A DNA stretch of 64,000 nt from Hankyongella sp964404985 (GCA_964404985.1 CAYOMD010000002.1:1-64000), one strand, 5' to 3'; shown: positions 25,089-34,306, numbered from the stretch's first letter. Program-made: numbers and translations. The notes: generated from the letters alone by a model not told the origin.

Positions 25089-26480
25089 ATGAGACTGATG
25101 CTGTTTTTCCTTCTGGCGCTGGCCGGGCTTGCCCTCGTTGCCCCTCCGGTCGCTGCGCGCACCGCGGCCCCTGCGGCACAACCTGCGCCGCTGGTAGCGA
25201 TCGACTATTACAAGCTGGCGAACGGCCTCAAGGTCGTGCTGGCCCCCGACACCAACGCGCCGACGACGACCGTCGCGGTCTATTACGGCATCGGCTGGCG
25301 CATCGAGCCCAAGGGCCGCACCGGCTTTGCCCATCTGTTCGAACATCTGATGTTCCAGGGCTCCGCCAATCTGCCGAAGGGGGAGTTTGACAAGCTGATC
25401 TCCGGAAACGGCGGCTCGCTCAACGGCTCCACCCGCTGGGACTACACCAACTATTATCAGGTCGTGCCCAGCCACGTGACCGAGACTGTGCTGTGGGCTG
25501 AGGCGGATCGCATGAAATCCCTGGCGATTACGGCGGAAAACCTCAAAAACCAGCAGGATGTCGTCAAGAACGAAGTCAAGGTGAACGTGCTGAACCAGCC
25601 GTACGGCGCGTTCATCTGGCTGGACATGCCGCAGGTCGCCTTCAGCAACTTCTACAATGCGCATAATTTCTACGGTGATCTGGAAGAGATCGACGCTGCG
25701 ACACTCGATCAGGCCAAGGCGTTCCATGAGGCTTATTACACGCCCGGCAATGCCGTGCTGGTGGTAGCTGGCGACATGGACACCGCGCAGGTCAAGGCCT
25801 GGGTGCAGCAGTATTTCGGCGGGGTCGCCGCGAGACCAAATGCAGCCCTGCCCGACATCCGCGAACCCGTACAGACCGCCGAGAAGCGCGCCGAGCGCAC
25901 GGACCCGCTGGCTCCCAAGCCCGGCCTGCAGGTGGCCTGGCGGGTGCCGCCGCGCCATACGGACGACTTCTACGCGATGGGCTTGATCGAAGACCTGCTC
26001 GCGGGCGGGGACGACAGCCGCTTCATCCAGCGTCTGGTGCGGGAAAAGGGCCTGACCGACAGCGTCTCCGGCGGGATCAACCCCTTCCTCGGCAGCCAGT
26101 TCAGCTACAATGGCCCGATGCTGATGACCTATGGGTTGATCCATGACGCAAGCGTCACGCCCGAGACGATCCTGACTGAAATCGATGCCGTCATCGAGGA
26201 CCTGCGCACCAAACCGGTGCCGGAGAGTGACCTGACGCGCATTCGCACCCAGTTGCGCTCCGGCTTCTATGACCTGATTTCCTCGTCGAACCGCTTTGGC
26301 CTGGTGGACTTGCTGGCGAGCTTTGCCCTGTTCGATGACAACCCGAGCCTGATCAACACCATCGAGGCACGATTTGCCACCATCACGCCGGAACAGGTGC
26401 GCGCAACCGCTGCAAAGTATCTGGCGCGCGACCAGCGCACGGTGCTTGTGGTCAAGCCCGGCGCGGAGGCCAAACCATGA
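25089..26480 (+). CDS. M16 family zinc peptidase, active subunit
   Basis: This 463-residue exported peptidase (signal peptide MRLMLFFLLALAGLALVAPPVAA) belongs to the insulinase/pitrilysin family. The inverted zinc motif HLFEH is at residues 82-86, with the distal Glu in VVKNEVKVN. This half supplies catalysis; family enzymes degrade peptides in the periplasm as a heterodimer. The stop overlaps the next gene, the inactive-type partner, by four bases, so the two subunits are probably made together. Confidence 0.95.
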   Translation: MRLMLFFLLALAGLALVAPPVAARTAAPAAQPAPLVAIDYYKLANGLKVVLAPDTNAPTTTVAVYYGIGWRIEPKGRTGFAHLFEHLMFQGSANLPKGEFDKLISGNGGSLNGSTRWDYTNYYQVVPSHVTETVLWAEADRMKSLAITAENLKNQQDVVKNEVKVNVLNQPYGAFIWLDMPQVAFSNFYNAHNFYGDLEEIDAATLDQAKAFHEAYYTPGNAVLVVAGDMDTAQVKAWVQQYFGGVAARPNAALPDIREPVQTAEKRAERTDPLAPKPGLQVAWRVPPRHTDDFYAMGLIEDLLAGGDDSRFIQRLVREKGLTDSVSGGINPFLGSQFSYNGPMLMTYGLIHDASVTPETILTEIDAVIEDLRTKPVPESDLTRIRTQLRSGFYDLISSSNRFGLVDLLASFALFDDNPSLINTIEARFATITPEQVRATAAKYLARDQRTVLVVKPGAEAKP

Positions 26481-27859
26481 TCCGCACACTCGCGCTGCTG
26501 TTCGCGCTCGCCCCTCTGCCCTCACTGGCGCAAGTCGAGGCACCGCCGCCCTTGGGGGTACCCAAGGACTTCGCCCTGCCCTCAGTTGAGACGTACACTT
26601 TGCCGAACGGCATGGGAGTGACGCTCATTCCCTATGGTTCAGTGCCGAAATTCTCGGCCTCCCTGCAAATCCGCACCGGACGGCTGGACGAGGGGGTGCG
26701 CGGTCTGACCGATCTGTTCGCCGCCCTGATGAACGAAGGCTTCGATGGCAAATCGGCAGCTGACGTTGCACGCGCCTCCGGCGACATGGGCGGTGGCGTC
26801 GGCTTCTCCGGCGGATCGGATACCATGAGCGCTGGCGTATCGGCACTCAGCGAGTTCGCTGGCCCTGCCCTTGGTCTGCTTGCCGGGCAGGTGCGCCGGC
26901 CGAACCTTGCAGAGGCCGAACTGCCGCGCCTCAAGCAGGACGCGCTGCGTGGGCTGGCGGTCAGCCTGCAAAGCCCGCAGACGCAGGCCGATATCGCGTT
27001 TGCCCGCAGCTTCTATGGCAGCCACCCCTACGGTCAGCCGGTTGCCCGCGCCGAGGACCTGCAGGCCGTAACCCATGCCCAGATCAAGGCCTTCTTCCAG
27101 TCACAGCTCGGTGCCCGTCGCGCGCATCTCTATGTTGCCGGCACGTTCGATAGCGCCGTGGTCAAGCAGGCCATCGCCAAAGAGTTCGGCGACTGGCAGG
27201 CCGGTCCGCCGATTACGCACAATCCGCCCAAGCCGAATGAGCGGCTTGCGGTGACCCTTGTCCCCCGCCCGGCGGCCCCGCAATCCACCCTGATCGTTGG
27301 CCTGCCGATGCCGGATGCCAGCAGCCCGGACCGCACTGCACTCGGCGTCGTCAACGAACTGCTGGGGGGTGATTTCTCCTCGCGTATTACGCTCAGCCTG
27401 CGGGAGGACAAGGGCTACGCCTACTCGCCGGCGTCTTCCTTCAGCCTGCGCCCCGGCTTCGGGCGCTGGGTTGAGGTGGCGGATGTGACCGCCGCCAACA
27501 CGGCAGACTCGCTGAAGATCGTGCTCGACGAAATCGGCACGCTAAAGCAGGAGGCACCGCCGCAGGACGAGCTGGACCGGATAAAGAACGGCCTTGCGGG
27601 CAGCTACCTGTTCCGAATCGCCTCACGCGGCGGGCTGATCTCCAGCTATGCCTCCTACGATCTGCTTGGCATTCCGCGTGAAGAACTCGGTCGGTATGTC
27701 GCGACCATGCGCAAGGTCAGCCCCGAGGACGTGAAGCGGGTCATGAACACCTATTTCAATCAACAGCGCATGACCATCGTGATCGTGGGGGACGAGGCCC
27801 AGGTGCGTGCGCAGATGACAGCGCTGCCAGCACTCAATGCCGTGATCGCCAAGCCCTGA
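26477..27859 (+). CDS. M16 family peptidase-like partner subunit, no zinc motif
   Basis: This 460-residue exported protein (MIRTLALLFALAPLPSLAQ) has the M16 fold but LTDLFAALMNEG where HxxEH would be, so it cannot bind zinc in the usual way. It keeps the substrate-binding loop region of the C-terminal half (LREDKGYAYSPASSFSLRPGFG), as known for non-catalytic subunits of bacterial M16 heterodimers. It overlaps the active subunit gene by four bases. Regulatory or substrate-holding role inferred. Confidence 0.93.
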   Translation: MIRTLALLFALAPLPSLAQVEAPPPLGVPKDFALPSVETYTLPNGMGVTLIPYGSVPKFSASLQIRTGRLDEGVRGLTDLFAALMNEGFDGKSAADVARASGDMGGGVGFSGGSDTMSAGVSALSEFAGPALGLLAGQVRRPNLAEAELPRLKQDALRGLAVSLQSPQTQADIAFARSFYGSHPYGQPVARAEDLQAVTHAQIKAFFQSQLGARRAHLYVAGTFDSAVVKQAIAKEFGDWQAGPPITHNPPKPNERLAVTLVPRPAAPQSTLIVGLPMPDASSPDRTALGVVNELLGGDFSSRITLSLREDKGYAYSPASSFSLRPGFGRWVEVADVTAANTADSLKIVLDEIGTLKQEAPPQDELDRIKNGLAGSYLFRIASRGGLISSYASYDLLGIPREELGRYVATMRKVSPEDVKRVMNTYFNQQRMTIVIVGDEAQVRAQMTALPALNAVIAKP

Positions 27860-27862
27860 GCC

Positions 27863-29131
27863 TCACGGCGCTGCCCGTTTGCCGGCAAACACCAGCGCGA
27901 TCCCCAACGTTCCTGCCGCAAAGAGCAGGAACAACTGCGGCGGTGACCAGCCGGACTTAAGCAGGATTGCCGCCAGAATCGAACTCGTGACAATCAGCCC
28001 TGCGTTGGCGATGTTGTTGGCGGCCACCGTGCGCGCCCGCCGCTCCGGTGTGCTCAGCGCCTGCAAGCGCGCATAGAGCGGCGCGATGAACACACCGGCG
28101 GCCAGCGCAATCAACAGCAGGTCTGCAATCAGCCCCCAGGAGGACGGGGCGGCGAGAAATGCCGGGATATCGTAGAGCCCATCCGCTGGCTGGGGGAAAG
28201 ACAGGGCGCGCCGGGCAGCATCCGCCATGCCGAGCGCCATCAGCCCGGCCGCCCAAGGCGTGAAGCGCAGCGATATCTGCCCGCGCAGCAGCGTGCTGAC
28301 CAGCAGCGAGCCCGCCGGAATGCCGAGCGAGAAGCACACCAGCAATACCGTCGCCACCTCCTCCTGTGCGCCCAGGTGGTTGCGCACGACCGGCACGAAC
28401 TGGGCCGTAATCAACGCACCCGCCGCCCAGAACCAGGATATACCAAGAATCGTCAGCGTCAGTGGGCCGCTGGAAAACGCCGTGCGCAGCACGCGCCAGC
28501 TCTGGCGGAGCGGCTGGAATACCAGATCCCGCGCGACCGGCGGGGCAGGCGGAATGCGGCGACTGACCAGCCAGATCACCACAGCCAGTCCGACCAGTAC
28601 CGCCCCGGCACTCCGGTGCGGCAGCAATCCGCCGGCCACCTGCCCGAGCAGGACCGCCACAAACGTACTGCCCTCGACCAGGGCGTTGGCCATCAGCAAT
28701 TCCTGCGTGCGCACATGCTGGGGCAGAATGCCGTATTTGACCGGACCGAACAGCGCCGCCTGCACGCCCGCCAGTGCGAGGGCGGTCAGCAGCACCGGCA
28801 CACTGCCGAACCAGAGCCCCAGGGCTGCCACCAGCATTACCGGGATTTCCGCAAGCTTGACCACCTGCGCCACCCACGCCTTGTCGCGCGCGTCGCTCAA
28901 GTGCCCGGCAAACCCGGATACCAGAAAGAACGGCAGCATGAACAGCGCTGCCGCCTGCGCAGCAAGGCCCGCCGCTGCCGTCGCATCGCCGGCAAAAAGT
29001 TGATAGGTCGCGAAAAAGACCAGACTGGTGCGCAGCACATTGTCGCTGAAGGCGCTCAAAAACTGCGTGACGAACAGCGGGCCGAAGCGGCGGCTCAGCA
29101 GCAAGGGGCTTGCGGCGGAGTCAGTCGTCAC
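27863..29131 (-). CDS. MFS transporter, LplT-like
   Basis: This 422-residue membrane protein has about 12 hydrophobic segments. The N-terminal FLSAFSDNVLRTSLV and FGPVKYGILPQH motifs are typical of LplT lysophospholipid flippases and of the MFS half of Aas-type fusion proteins. No acyltransferase or acyl-ACP synthetase follows; the 3' end converges on the M16 gene with a four-base gap. The 5' end overlaps the cupin gene by 11 bases. Lysophospholipid transport is inferred. Confidence 0.87.
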   Translation of the reverse strand: MTTDSAASPLLLSRRFGPLFVTQFLSAFSDNVLRTSLVFFATYQLFAGDATAAAGLAAQAAALFMLPFFLVSGFAGHLSDARDKAWVAQVVKLAEIPVMLVAALGLWFGSVPVLLTALALAGVQAALFGPVKYGILPQHVRTQELLMANALVEGSTFVAVLLGQVAGGLLPHRSAGAVLVGLAVVIWLVSRRIPPAPPVARDLVFQPLRQSWRVLRTAFSSGPLTLTILGISWFWAAGALITAQFVPVVRNHLGAQEEVATVLLVCFSLGIPAGSLLVSTLLRGQISLRFTPWAAGLMALGMADAARRALSFPQPADGLYDIPAFLAAPSSWGLIADLLLIALAAGVFIAPLYARLQALSTPERRARTVAANNIANAGLIVTSSILAAILLKSGWSPPQLFLLFAAGTLGIALVFAGKRAAP

Positions 29132-29600
29132 GCTTGGGGTACGGCGTGCCGTCCTTGTGTTCGTAACCGCCGCCGCCTGTATAACGCCCGGCTAAGAACC
29201 GCATGTCGATGTCGGAATATTCGCCGTGGTCTGCAGGGTCCCGGTTGCTGACCACCAGAAAAGTTGCCGGCTGGTCGCTACGGTTCTGCAGATGGTGCCC
29301 GTTGGCGACACCCGCCGGGTGAGCCGCGCAGTCGCCGGCCCTCAGGATCGTCTCGCCGTCGTCCTCGACCAGCACCAATTCTCCGGACACCAGCATCACG
29401 AACTCGTCCTCATGGGCATGCCAGTGCCGCTGGCTCGCCCAGACACCTGGATCCAGCGTCACCAGGTTCACGCCGATCCTGGTCAGACCCGAGGCCTCCG
29501 ACAAGCGCAACGCACTGCGCGCGCGACATGGTTCGTCATGGGGTGCCGGATAACGGGAGCCGGTCAGGACCGGTGCCTTTGACAGATCGATTTTCGGCAT
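29121..29600 (-). CDS. cupin domain protein
   Basis: The 159-residue protein is a single-domain cupin. RHWHAHEDEFVMLVSGELVLVED is the first metal-binding motif (three His and one Glu) and the second is around HPAGVANGHHLQN. The start at 29600 follows GAGGAGG at a good distance; the frame extends upstream eight codons without an SD. The family covers isomerases, dioxygenases and sensors, so function is open. It overlaps the MFS gene and probably shares its transcript. Confidence 0.88.
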   Translation of the reverse strand: MPKIDLSKAPVLTGSRYPAPHDEPCRARSALRLSEASGLTRIGVNLVTLDPGVWASQRHWHAHEDEFVMLVSGELVLVEDDGETILRAGDCAAHPAGVANGHHLQNRSDQPATFLVVSNRDPADHGEYSDIDMRFLAGRYTGGGGYEHKDGTPYPKRDD

Positions 29601-29922
29601 GGAGCCTCCTCTTGATGGCAGCATAATCGAGACGATTGGCCGTGCAAGAAAGTTGAGTGCATAAAAGGCAGTAGCGAATGGAATGTTATATAATTACATT
29701 AACTAGCGCGACGAACCGTTATTAACGAAATGACCCATCAACTCGTCGACATAATATGTCGTAAAATTTTACACTCCGCAGTTTCGTTAATTCTATTTCA
29801 GAATTATTACAGCATGTTAAAGATTGGCCCGAAAATTGCTGATGTATCCCCACCAGTTGCTCACATGCTGTAACGGCAGGAGCTACAGGCAACATGGAAA
29901 CGTTAATATTCGGGAGAGACCA
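29601..29922. other. AT-rich promoter region of the PEP-CTERM protease
   Basis: About 320 bases separate the cupin and protease starts. The middle (29680-29830) is strongly AT-rich, with runs such as GTTATATAATTACATTAAC and CGTAAAATTTTACAC, the latter with a TAAAATTTTA palindrome. The region looks like divergent promoters. No repeat copy and no credible small gene was seen. Confidence 0.45.
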
Positions 29923-31395
29923 ATGCAGAAAGGCTTTACCAAGTCTTTAAAACTGCTGGGTGCATCAGCCGTCGCCATGGCGACGCTGGGTGCCGCCCAA
30001 GCCCATGCCGTGGCATTTAACTTCACCTTCAACTTTGGTGCATCCGTTGACGCTGCGACCCGTGCGCAAGTGGAAACCGCCTACCGCACCGCGGCCCAGT
30101 TCTGGAGTGATCGTCTGGGAGACGATATCACAATCAACCTGAACGCCGGTTTTGCCTCGCTCGGGCCGAATATCCTGGCACAGGCTGGCAGCACGCGCAT
30201 TGACGTGAGCTACTCCGCTGTCCGCAACGCCCTGATCGCCGACGCGACCACCGCAGCCGACCAGACCGCGATTGCCAACCTGCCGACCGGCAACTCGCTG
30301 AGCTTCTTCCACAATGCGCGCGGCACCGACGGTGCTGTCGCGGATGACGACGTAACTCTTGCTGAACTCAAGACCGACATCGAGACCATCTCGGGTGACC
30401 GGATCACCACCGATGCCGAAGGTCGGCTGCTGGTCGGGGCCAACAACACACCCGACGGCGTGATCAGCCGCAACGAGCTACGGGCGCAGGGCATCATCTT
30501 CAACGATGGCTCGAACGGCGCAGACTTCGACAACGAAGTCATGTTCGTGAACACCTCGAACCTGAAGGCGCTGGGCTTCGACATTGCAGCCTTGGGCGCA
30601 AACCCCAACGGTCCCGATGCCACCCTCACCTTCAACAGCGACTTCACGTTCGACCTTGACCGGTCGGACGGCATCACTGCGGGCACCACCGACTTCGTCT
30701 CTGTTGCAACGCACGAAATCGGCCATGCGCTGGGCTTCGTGTCGGGTGTGGACTTTGTCGATATCGTCACCGGTCGCGGGCCGTTCAGCGGCTTCTTCAC
30801 CGACGACGATGGTAATGTTCTGCAAAACCAGATCGATCCGCTGGGCTCCTTCACCAGCGTGCTTGACCTGTTCCGCTACTCGAACCTGTCGTTCGATGAC
30901 ACCGGCGCGTTCGTCGGCTTCGACTACACGACCGGCCTCGGCACGCTGCTGGACAGCCTGACCAACGAGCAAATCCTGACACTGAATGCGAGCGGCGTGC
31001 CGCTGGATGTTCCGTACTTCTCGATCGACGGCGGCAAGACCCGCCTGCAGACGTTCAGCACCGGATCATTCAACGGTATCGGCTATACGATCACCACCTG
31101 CGACGGCTTCATCCTGCTGCCGGGTGCCGCGTGCGCCGGTGTGCTTGGCTCCGTGCCGGTTGGGTCGTTCCAGGCCAGCCACTGGCTGGAGACCTTCCTG
31201 TTCGACAACGCTCTGGGCCTGCCGGTCGGTATTCTCGACCCGTCATTCCCGCGCAACCGCGTCTTCGATCCGACCGGTCTCGACTTCCTGGCATTCGACG
31301 TGATCGGCTACAACCAGGTGCCGGAGCCGGGTTCGCTCCTGCTGCTGGGTGCCGGCATCGCCGGTGTCGCGATGGCGCGCCGTCGCCGTCGCTAA
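29923..31395 (+). CDS. secreted zinc metalloprotease-like protein with PEP-CTERM anchor
   Basis: The 490-residue protein begins MQKGFTKSLKLLGASAVAMA with a signal peptide ending near AQAHA and ends with a PEP-CTERM signal: VPEPGSLLLL, a hydrophobic helix, and a run of Arg. Such tails are processed by exosortase, which is not in this window. The body contains HEIGHALGF with H264, E265 and H268, the HExxHxxG zinc motif. This matches a PEP-CTERM family of NF038122-like proteases. Start chosen at 29923 after GGGAGAG. A strong terminator follows. Surface or matrix role inferred. Confidence 0.92.
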   Translation: MQKGFTKSLKLLGASAVAMATLGAAQAHAVAFNFTFNFGASVDAATRAQVETAYRTAAQFWSDRLGDDITINLNAGFASLGPNILAQAGSTRIDVSYSAVRNALIADATTAADQTAIANLPTGNSLSFFHNARGTDGAVADDDVTLAELKTDIETISGDRITTDAEGRLLVGANNTPDGVISRNELRAQGIIFNDGSNGADFDNEVMFVNTSNLKALGFDIAALGANPNGPDATLTFNSDFTFDLDRSDGITAGTTDFVSVATHEIGHALGFVSGVDFVDIVTGRGPFSGFFTDDDGNVLQNQIDPLGSFTSVLDLFRYSNLSFDDTGAFVGFDYTTGLGTLLDSLTNEQILTLNASGVPLDVPYFSIDGGKTRLQTFSTGSFNGIGYTITTCDGFILLPGAACAGVLGSVPVGSFQASHWLETFLFDNALGLPVGILDPSFPRNRVFDPTGLDFLAFDVIGYNQVPEPGSLLLLGAGIAGVAMARRRRR

Positions 31396-31415
31396 ACACA
31401 AGACCAAATGCTATT

Positions 31416-31448
31416 ACACCGGCGGGCCATGCTCGCCGGTGTTTTTTT
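31416..31448 (+). terminator. strong intrinsic terminator of the PEP-CTERM gene
   Basis: ACACCGGCG (31416-31424) pairs with CGCCGGTGT (31434-31442), followed by seven T bases. It lies 21 bases past the stop codon. Confidence 0.95.
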
Positions 31449-31465
31449 ATGTGTCATGACGTTCC

Positions 31466-31665
31466 ATCGAACCGTTCGCCCCGAGCGCAGTCAACGGGCG
31501 GCACCTGTGCGCATCAAATGTGTCTCGACGGAGTTATCCTGAGCAACGCTCGCCAAGCGGCGTCGAGAGGCTCAACACGTCCATATAATGCTGCCAGATG
31601 ATGCTGGCGCCGCCCCTCGACCGGGCTCGGGGCGAAAGGTTCAATCTAAAGTCATCACGCTCTAG
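31466..31665. repeat. intergenic repeat family R1, copy 2 (rearranged, long subtype)
   Basis: The right arm (about 31578-31665) matches the 53535-53686 copy, including the extra ATGCTG..AGATGATGCTGG segment and the end CTAAAGTCATCACGCTCTAG. The left part has GAACCGTTCGCCCCGAGCGCAGTC and TGTGTCTCGAC, which are the same arm in the opposite direction. It therefore looks like two right arms facing each other. The 427-base gap 31396-31822 holds only the terminator, this copy and the two CTAG elements. Confidence 0.75.
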
Positions 31666-31736
31666 TGTCCCGAATCTGAAATCCGTTACATTGATATCGA
31701 GCCTGGGATGGATTTCAGATTCGATAAGGACACTAG
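31662..31736. repeat. MITE-like element A with CTAGTGTCC ends
   Basis: This 75-bp element is bounded by CTAGTGTCC and GGACACTAG. The next arm CGAATCTGAAATCC faces GGATTTCAGATTCG, with four extra bases on one side. The unpaired centre contains TTGATATCGAGCC. The left CTAG coincides with the end of R1 copy 2. No transposase is near. Confidence 0.8.
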
Positions 31737-31748
31737 CAACTTATTGTC

Positions 31749-31826
31749 ATAGTGTCGTTTTTAGCATCGAAGTTCGCTCGAGTGCCCGATATCATTCTGG
31801 GGCGAACTTCGATTCCACGACACTAG
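31749..31826. repeat. MITE-like element B with TAGTGTCG ends
   Basis: This 78-bp element is bounded by ATAGTGTCG and CGACACTAG, with inner arms ATCGAAGTTCGC and GCGAACTTCGAT. Its centre CCCGATATCAT is, in the other orientation, similar to the centre of element A, so A and B are related and inverted relative to each other. The right CTAG end gives the stop codon of the SDHAF4 gene. Confidence 0.8.
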
Positions 31827-31987
31827 AAATCGCTGCAGACGCCGCCGACTTCCCAATCGCCATAGCGTGTCGGCTCTGGCCCTTTCGGCCCACCCTGCTC
31901 TGGTGCTTGTGGCGTCCCTGCGGGCGCTGGAGTTTGCTCCGGCGCTCCGGCGGGATTATCGAGAGGTTCTTCAGTGAGCGTATCCAT
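31823..31987 (-). CDS. succinate dehydrogenase assembly factor 4 family (DUF1674)
   Basis: This short gene encodes 54 residues: MDTLTEEPLDNPAG, a Pro-rich linker, then the family signature GGPKGPEPTRYGDWE ending VCSDF. In mitochondria SDHAF4 binds the flavinylated SDH subunit before assembly; bacterial members are called DUF1674. The signature sits at the extreme C-terminus as expected. An alternative start is 32026, adding 13 residues. Neighbourhood with htpX and rsmB is common in alphaproteobacteria. The stop TAG lies inside the terminal CTAG of repeat element B. Confidence 0.9.
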   Translation of the reverse strand: MDTLTEEPLDNPAGAPEQTPAPAGTPQAPEQGGPKGPEPTRYGDWEVGGVCSDF

Positions 31988-32114
31988 GACACAGAGGTAA
32001 GCCGCAGGCTGGCGCGGGGCAAGCACGCCGCAGCAAAATCGCTACGCGCGCCGCTTGAAGGCGCGTGGCCCGGTGCCACATGGGAGTCATGAACAAGAGG
32101 GAGTGTGAGATCGC

Positions 32115-33014
32115 ATGAACACCATGAAAACCGGCTTGCTGCTGGCGGCGCTGACGGCGCTGTTCATGAGTTTCGGGTTTTTTCTCGGCGGCCAGGCCGG
32201 TGCCCTGATCGCGCTGGTGGTGGCTGCCGGCATGAACCTGTTCGCCTACTGGAACGCAGACAAGATGCTGCTGCGCATGCACGGCGCGCAGGAGGTCGAC
32301 GCCCGCAGCGCGCCGGAGCTTCACGGCATGGTCGCGCGGCTGGCTGCCAATGCGGGCCTGCCGATGCCCAAGGTCTACATCATCGATACGCCGCAGCCCA
32401 ACGCCTTTGCCACCGGCCGCGATCCGGCCCATGCTGCCGTGGCGGCGACCACGGGCCTGATGGCGATCCTCAGCCGGGACGAGCTTGAGGGGGTGATGGC
32501 CCATGAACTGGCACACATCCGCAATCGCGACACCCTGGTGATGACCGTGACAGCAACCGTCGCCGGGGCCATCTCCATGCTGGCCAACTTCGGCATGTTC
32601 TTCGGCGGTAGCCGCGATGAGGATCGCCCCAGTCCGATTGTGATGATCGCCATGATGATTCTGGCACCGCTTGCCGCCATGCTCGTGCAGATGGCCATCT
32701 CCCGCACCCGGGAGTATGGTGCTGACCGCGGCGGGGCGGAAATCTCTGGCAAGCCGATGGCGCTGGCGTCCGCGCTTGCCAAGTTGCAGGCTGGCGCACA
32801 ACGCATCGTGAATCCGGCGGCTGAGCACAACCCGGCCACCGCGCACCTGTTCATCGTCAATCCTCTGTCCGGGGCCAACATGGACAAGCTGTTCTCCACC
32901 CACCCCAATACGGAAAATCGCATCGCCGCCCTGCAGGAGATCGCCGGAACGCAGCGCCCGGCCCCTGCCACGCCCCGGCGCTCGGCGCTTGGCCCGCTGG
33001 GCGGGCGCCGGTGA
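32115..33014 (+). CDS. htpX: zinc metalloprotease HtpX
   Basis: The 299-residue inner-membrane M48 protease removes misfolded membrane proteins. The zinc motif HELAH is at residues 130-134, and the third-ligand region is SRTREYGADRGG. Two N-terminal hydrophobic segments and two after the active site fit HtpX. The C-terminal STHPNTENRIAAL is also conserved. The stop overlaps the rsmB GTG by four bases. Confidence 0.97.
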   Translation: MNTMKTGLLLAALTALFMSFGFFLGGQAGALIALVVAAGMNLFAYWNADKMLLRMHGAQEVDARSAPELHGMVARLAANAGLPMPKVYIIDTPQPNAFATGRDPAHAAVAATTGLMAILSRDELEGVMAHELAHIRNRDTLVMTVTATVAGAISMLANFGMFFGGSRDEDRPSPIVMIAMMILAPLAAMLVQMAISRTREYGADRGGAEISGKPMALASALAKLQAGAQRIVNPAAEHNPATAHLFIVNPLSGANMDKLFSTHPNTENRIAALQEIAGTQRPAPATPRRSALGPLGGRR

Positions 33015-34306
33015 CGCCAAGGCCCCGCCGCAGAGCTGCACCACCGCGCCCGACGCCCGGTGTCGCGAGCCGGGAGGCCGCCTTGCGCCTGTTGATGGCC
33101 GTGCTGCTGCGCCACCAGCCGCTGGAGCAGGCCATGGACCAGAGCCTGGCCGGCCTTGACGACCCAAGCGACCGGGGCCTGGCCCATGCGATCGTCGCGG
33201 CGACGCTGCGCTGGCTGCCGGATCTCGATGCACTGATCGACAGCGCGACCCCCAAGCCGTTGCCGCCGGATGCCCGGGCGCGCCTGGTGCTGCGGCTGGC
33301 GCTGGCCCAGGTGCTGGCGCTCGGCACGCCGCCGCACGCCGCCGTATCAACCGCTTTGCCGCTGGTCGAGTCCGGGCCACGCCGTCTGGTGCACGCGGTC
33401 CTCGGCCGGCTTCTGCGCGAGGGCGTCCAGTTGCCCGAGCGGCCAACCCTGCCGCCACCCTATGCCAAACGCTGGCGCGCCGCCTTCGGACCAGAGGCTG
33501 TTCTGGCGCTGGCCGACGCCTTCAAGGAGCAACCGCCGCTCGACATCAGCCTGCGCGACCCGACGCAGACGCAAGAGCTGAGCCAAAGCCTTAGCGGCAT
33601 ATCGTTCATGCCCGGCCACCTGCGCCTGGCCGCAGGCAGCCCGGTCACCAGTCTGCCGGGGTACGCCGAGGGGAGCTGGTGGGTGCAGGATATCGCCGCC
33701 AGCCTGCCGGCCCGGCTGATCGATGCCCGGCCCGGCCAGTCGGTAGCCGATCTCTGTGCGGCACCGGGCGGCAAAACGCTGCAGCTGGCAGCAACTGGCG
33801 CACACGTAACCGCTGTCGACAGCGCGGCGCAGCGGGCCGAGCGCCTGCGCGAAAACCTCGCGCGCACCGGCCTGAGCGCTGACGTGGTGGTGACGGACAT
33901 CACAGCATGGCGACCGACCAAGCCGTTTGACGCCGTACTGCTCGATGCACCCTGCAGCGCGACCGGCACGTTCCGCCGGCACCCGGATGTCCTGCATCTG
34001 AAAGCCGGGCGCGACACCACCGACCTGCTGGACTTGCAGCGCCGCCTGCTGGACCACGCAGCGGCATGCGTGCGCCCGGGCGGTATTCTTGTCTATGCGG
34101 TGTGCTCGCTCGAGGACGAAGAAGGCCCGGCGCACATTGAGCGCTTCCTCAACGCACATCCTGACTGGCGACGCGCCCCCCCAGCAGACACAGAACGCGG
34201 GCCGTTTCCCGCCACCCCGCTGGGTGATATTCGCACCATGCCCGGCGCACCGGACCTGCCCGGCGGCTGCGACGGCTTTTATGTGGCCCGTTTACGCGCG
34301 CCCTGA
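33011..34306 (+). CDS. rsmB: 16S rRNA m5C967 methyltransferase RsmB (NusB-fused)
   Basis: The 431-residue protein has an N-terminal NusB-like helical domain (about 20-145) and a C-terminal SAM methyltransferase domain: VADLCAAPGGKTLQLA (SAM), DAPCSATGTFRRHPD (catalytic PC motif) and VYAVCSLEDEEG (second Cys). It methylates C967 of 16S rRNA. The start is GTG 33011 within the htpX stop (GTGA), giving likely translational coupling. Confidence 0.95.
   Translation: MTPRPRRRAAPPRPTPGVASREAALRLLMAVLLRHQPLEQAMDQSLAGLDDPSDRGLAHAIVAATLRWLPDLDALIDSATPKPLPPDARARLVLRLALAQVLALGTPPHAAVSTALPLVESGPRRLVHAVLGRLLREGVQLPERPTLPPPYAKRWRAAFGPEAVLALADAFKEQPPLDISLRDPTQTQELSQSLSGISFMPGHLRLAAGSPVTSLPGYAEGSWWVQDIAASLPARLIDARPGQSVADLCAAPGGKTLQLAATGAHVTAVDSAAQRAERLRENLARTGLSADVVVTDITAWRPTKPFDAVLLDAPCSATGTFRRHPDVLHLKAGRDTTDLLDLQRRLLDHAAACVRPGGILVYAVCSLEDEEGPAHIERFLNAHPDWRRAPPADTERGPFPATPLGDIRTMPGAPDLPGGCDGFYVARLRAP

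Noticed and set aside
31971..33458. 495-residue minus-strand ORF opposite htpX and rsmB
   Set aside because: It is low-complexity Ala/Arg/Gly/Pro sequence antisense to two well-identified genes.
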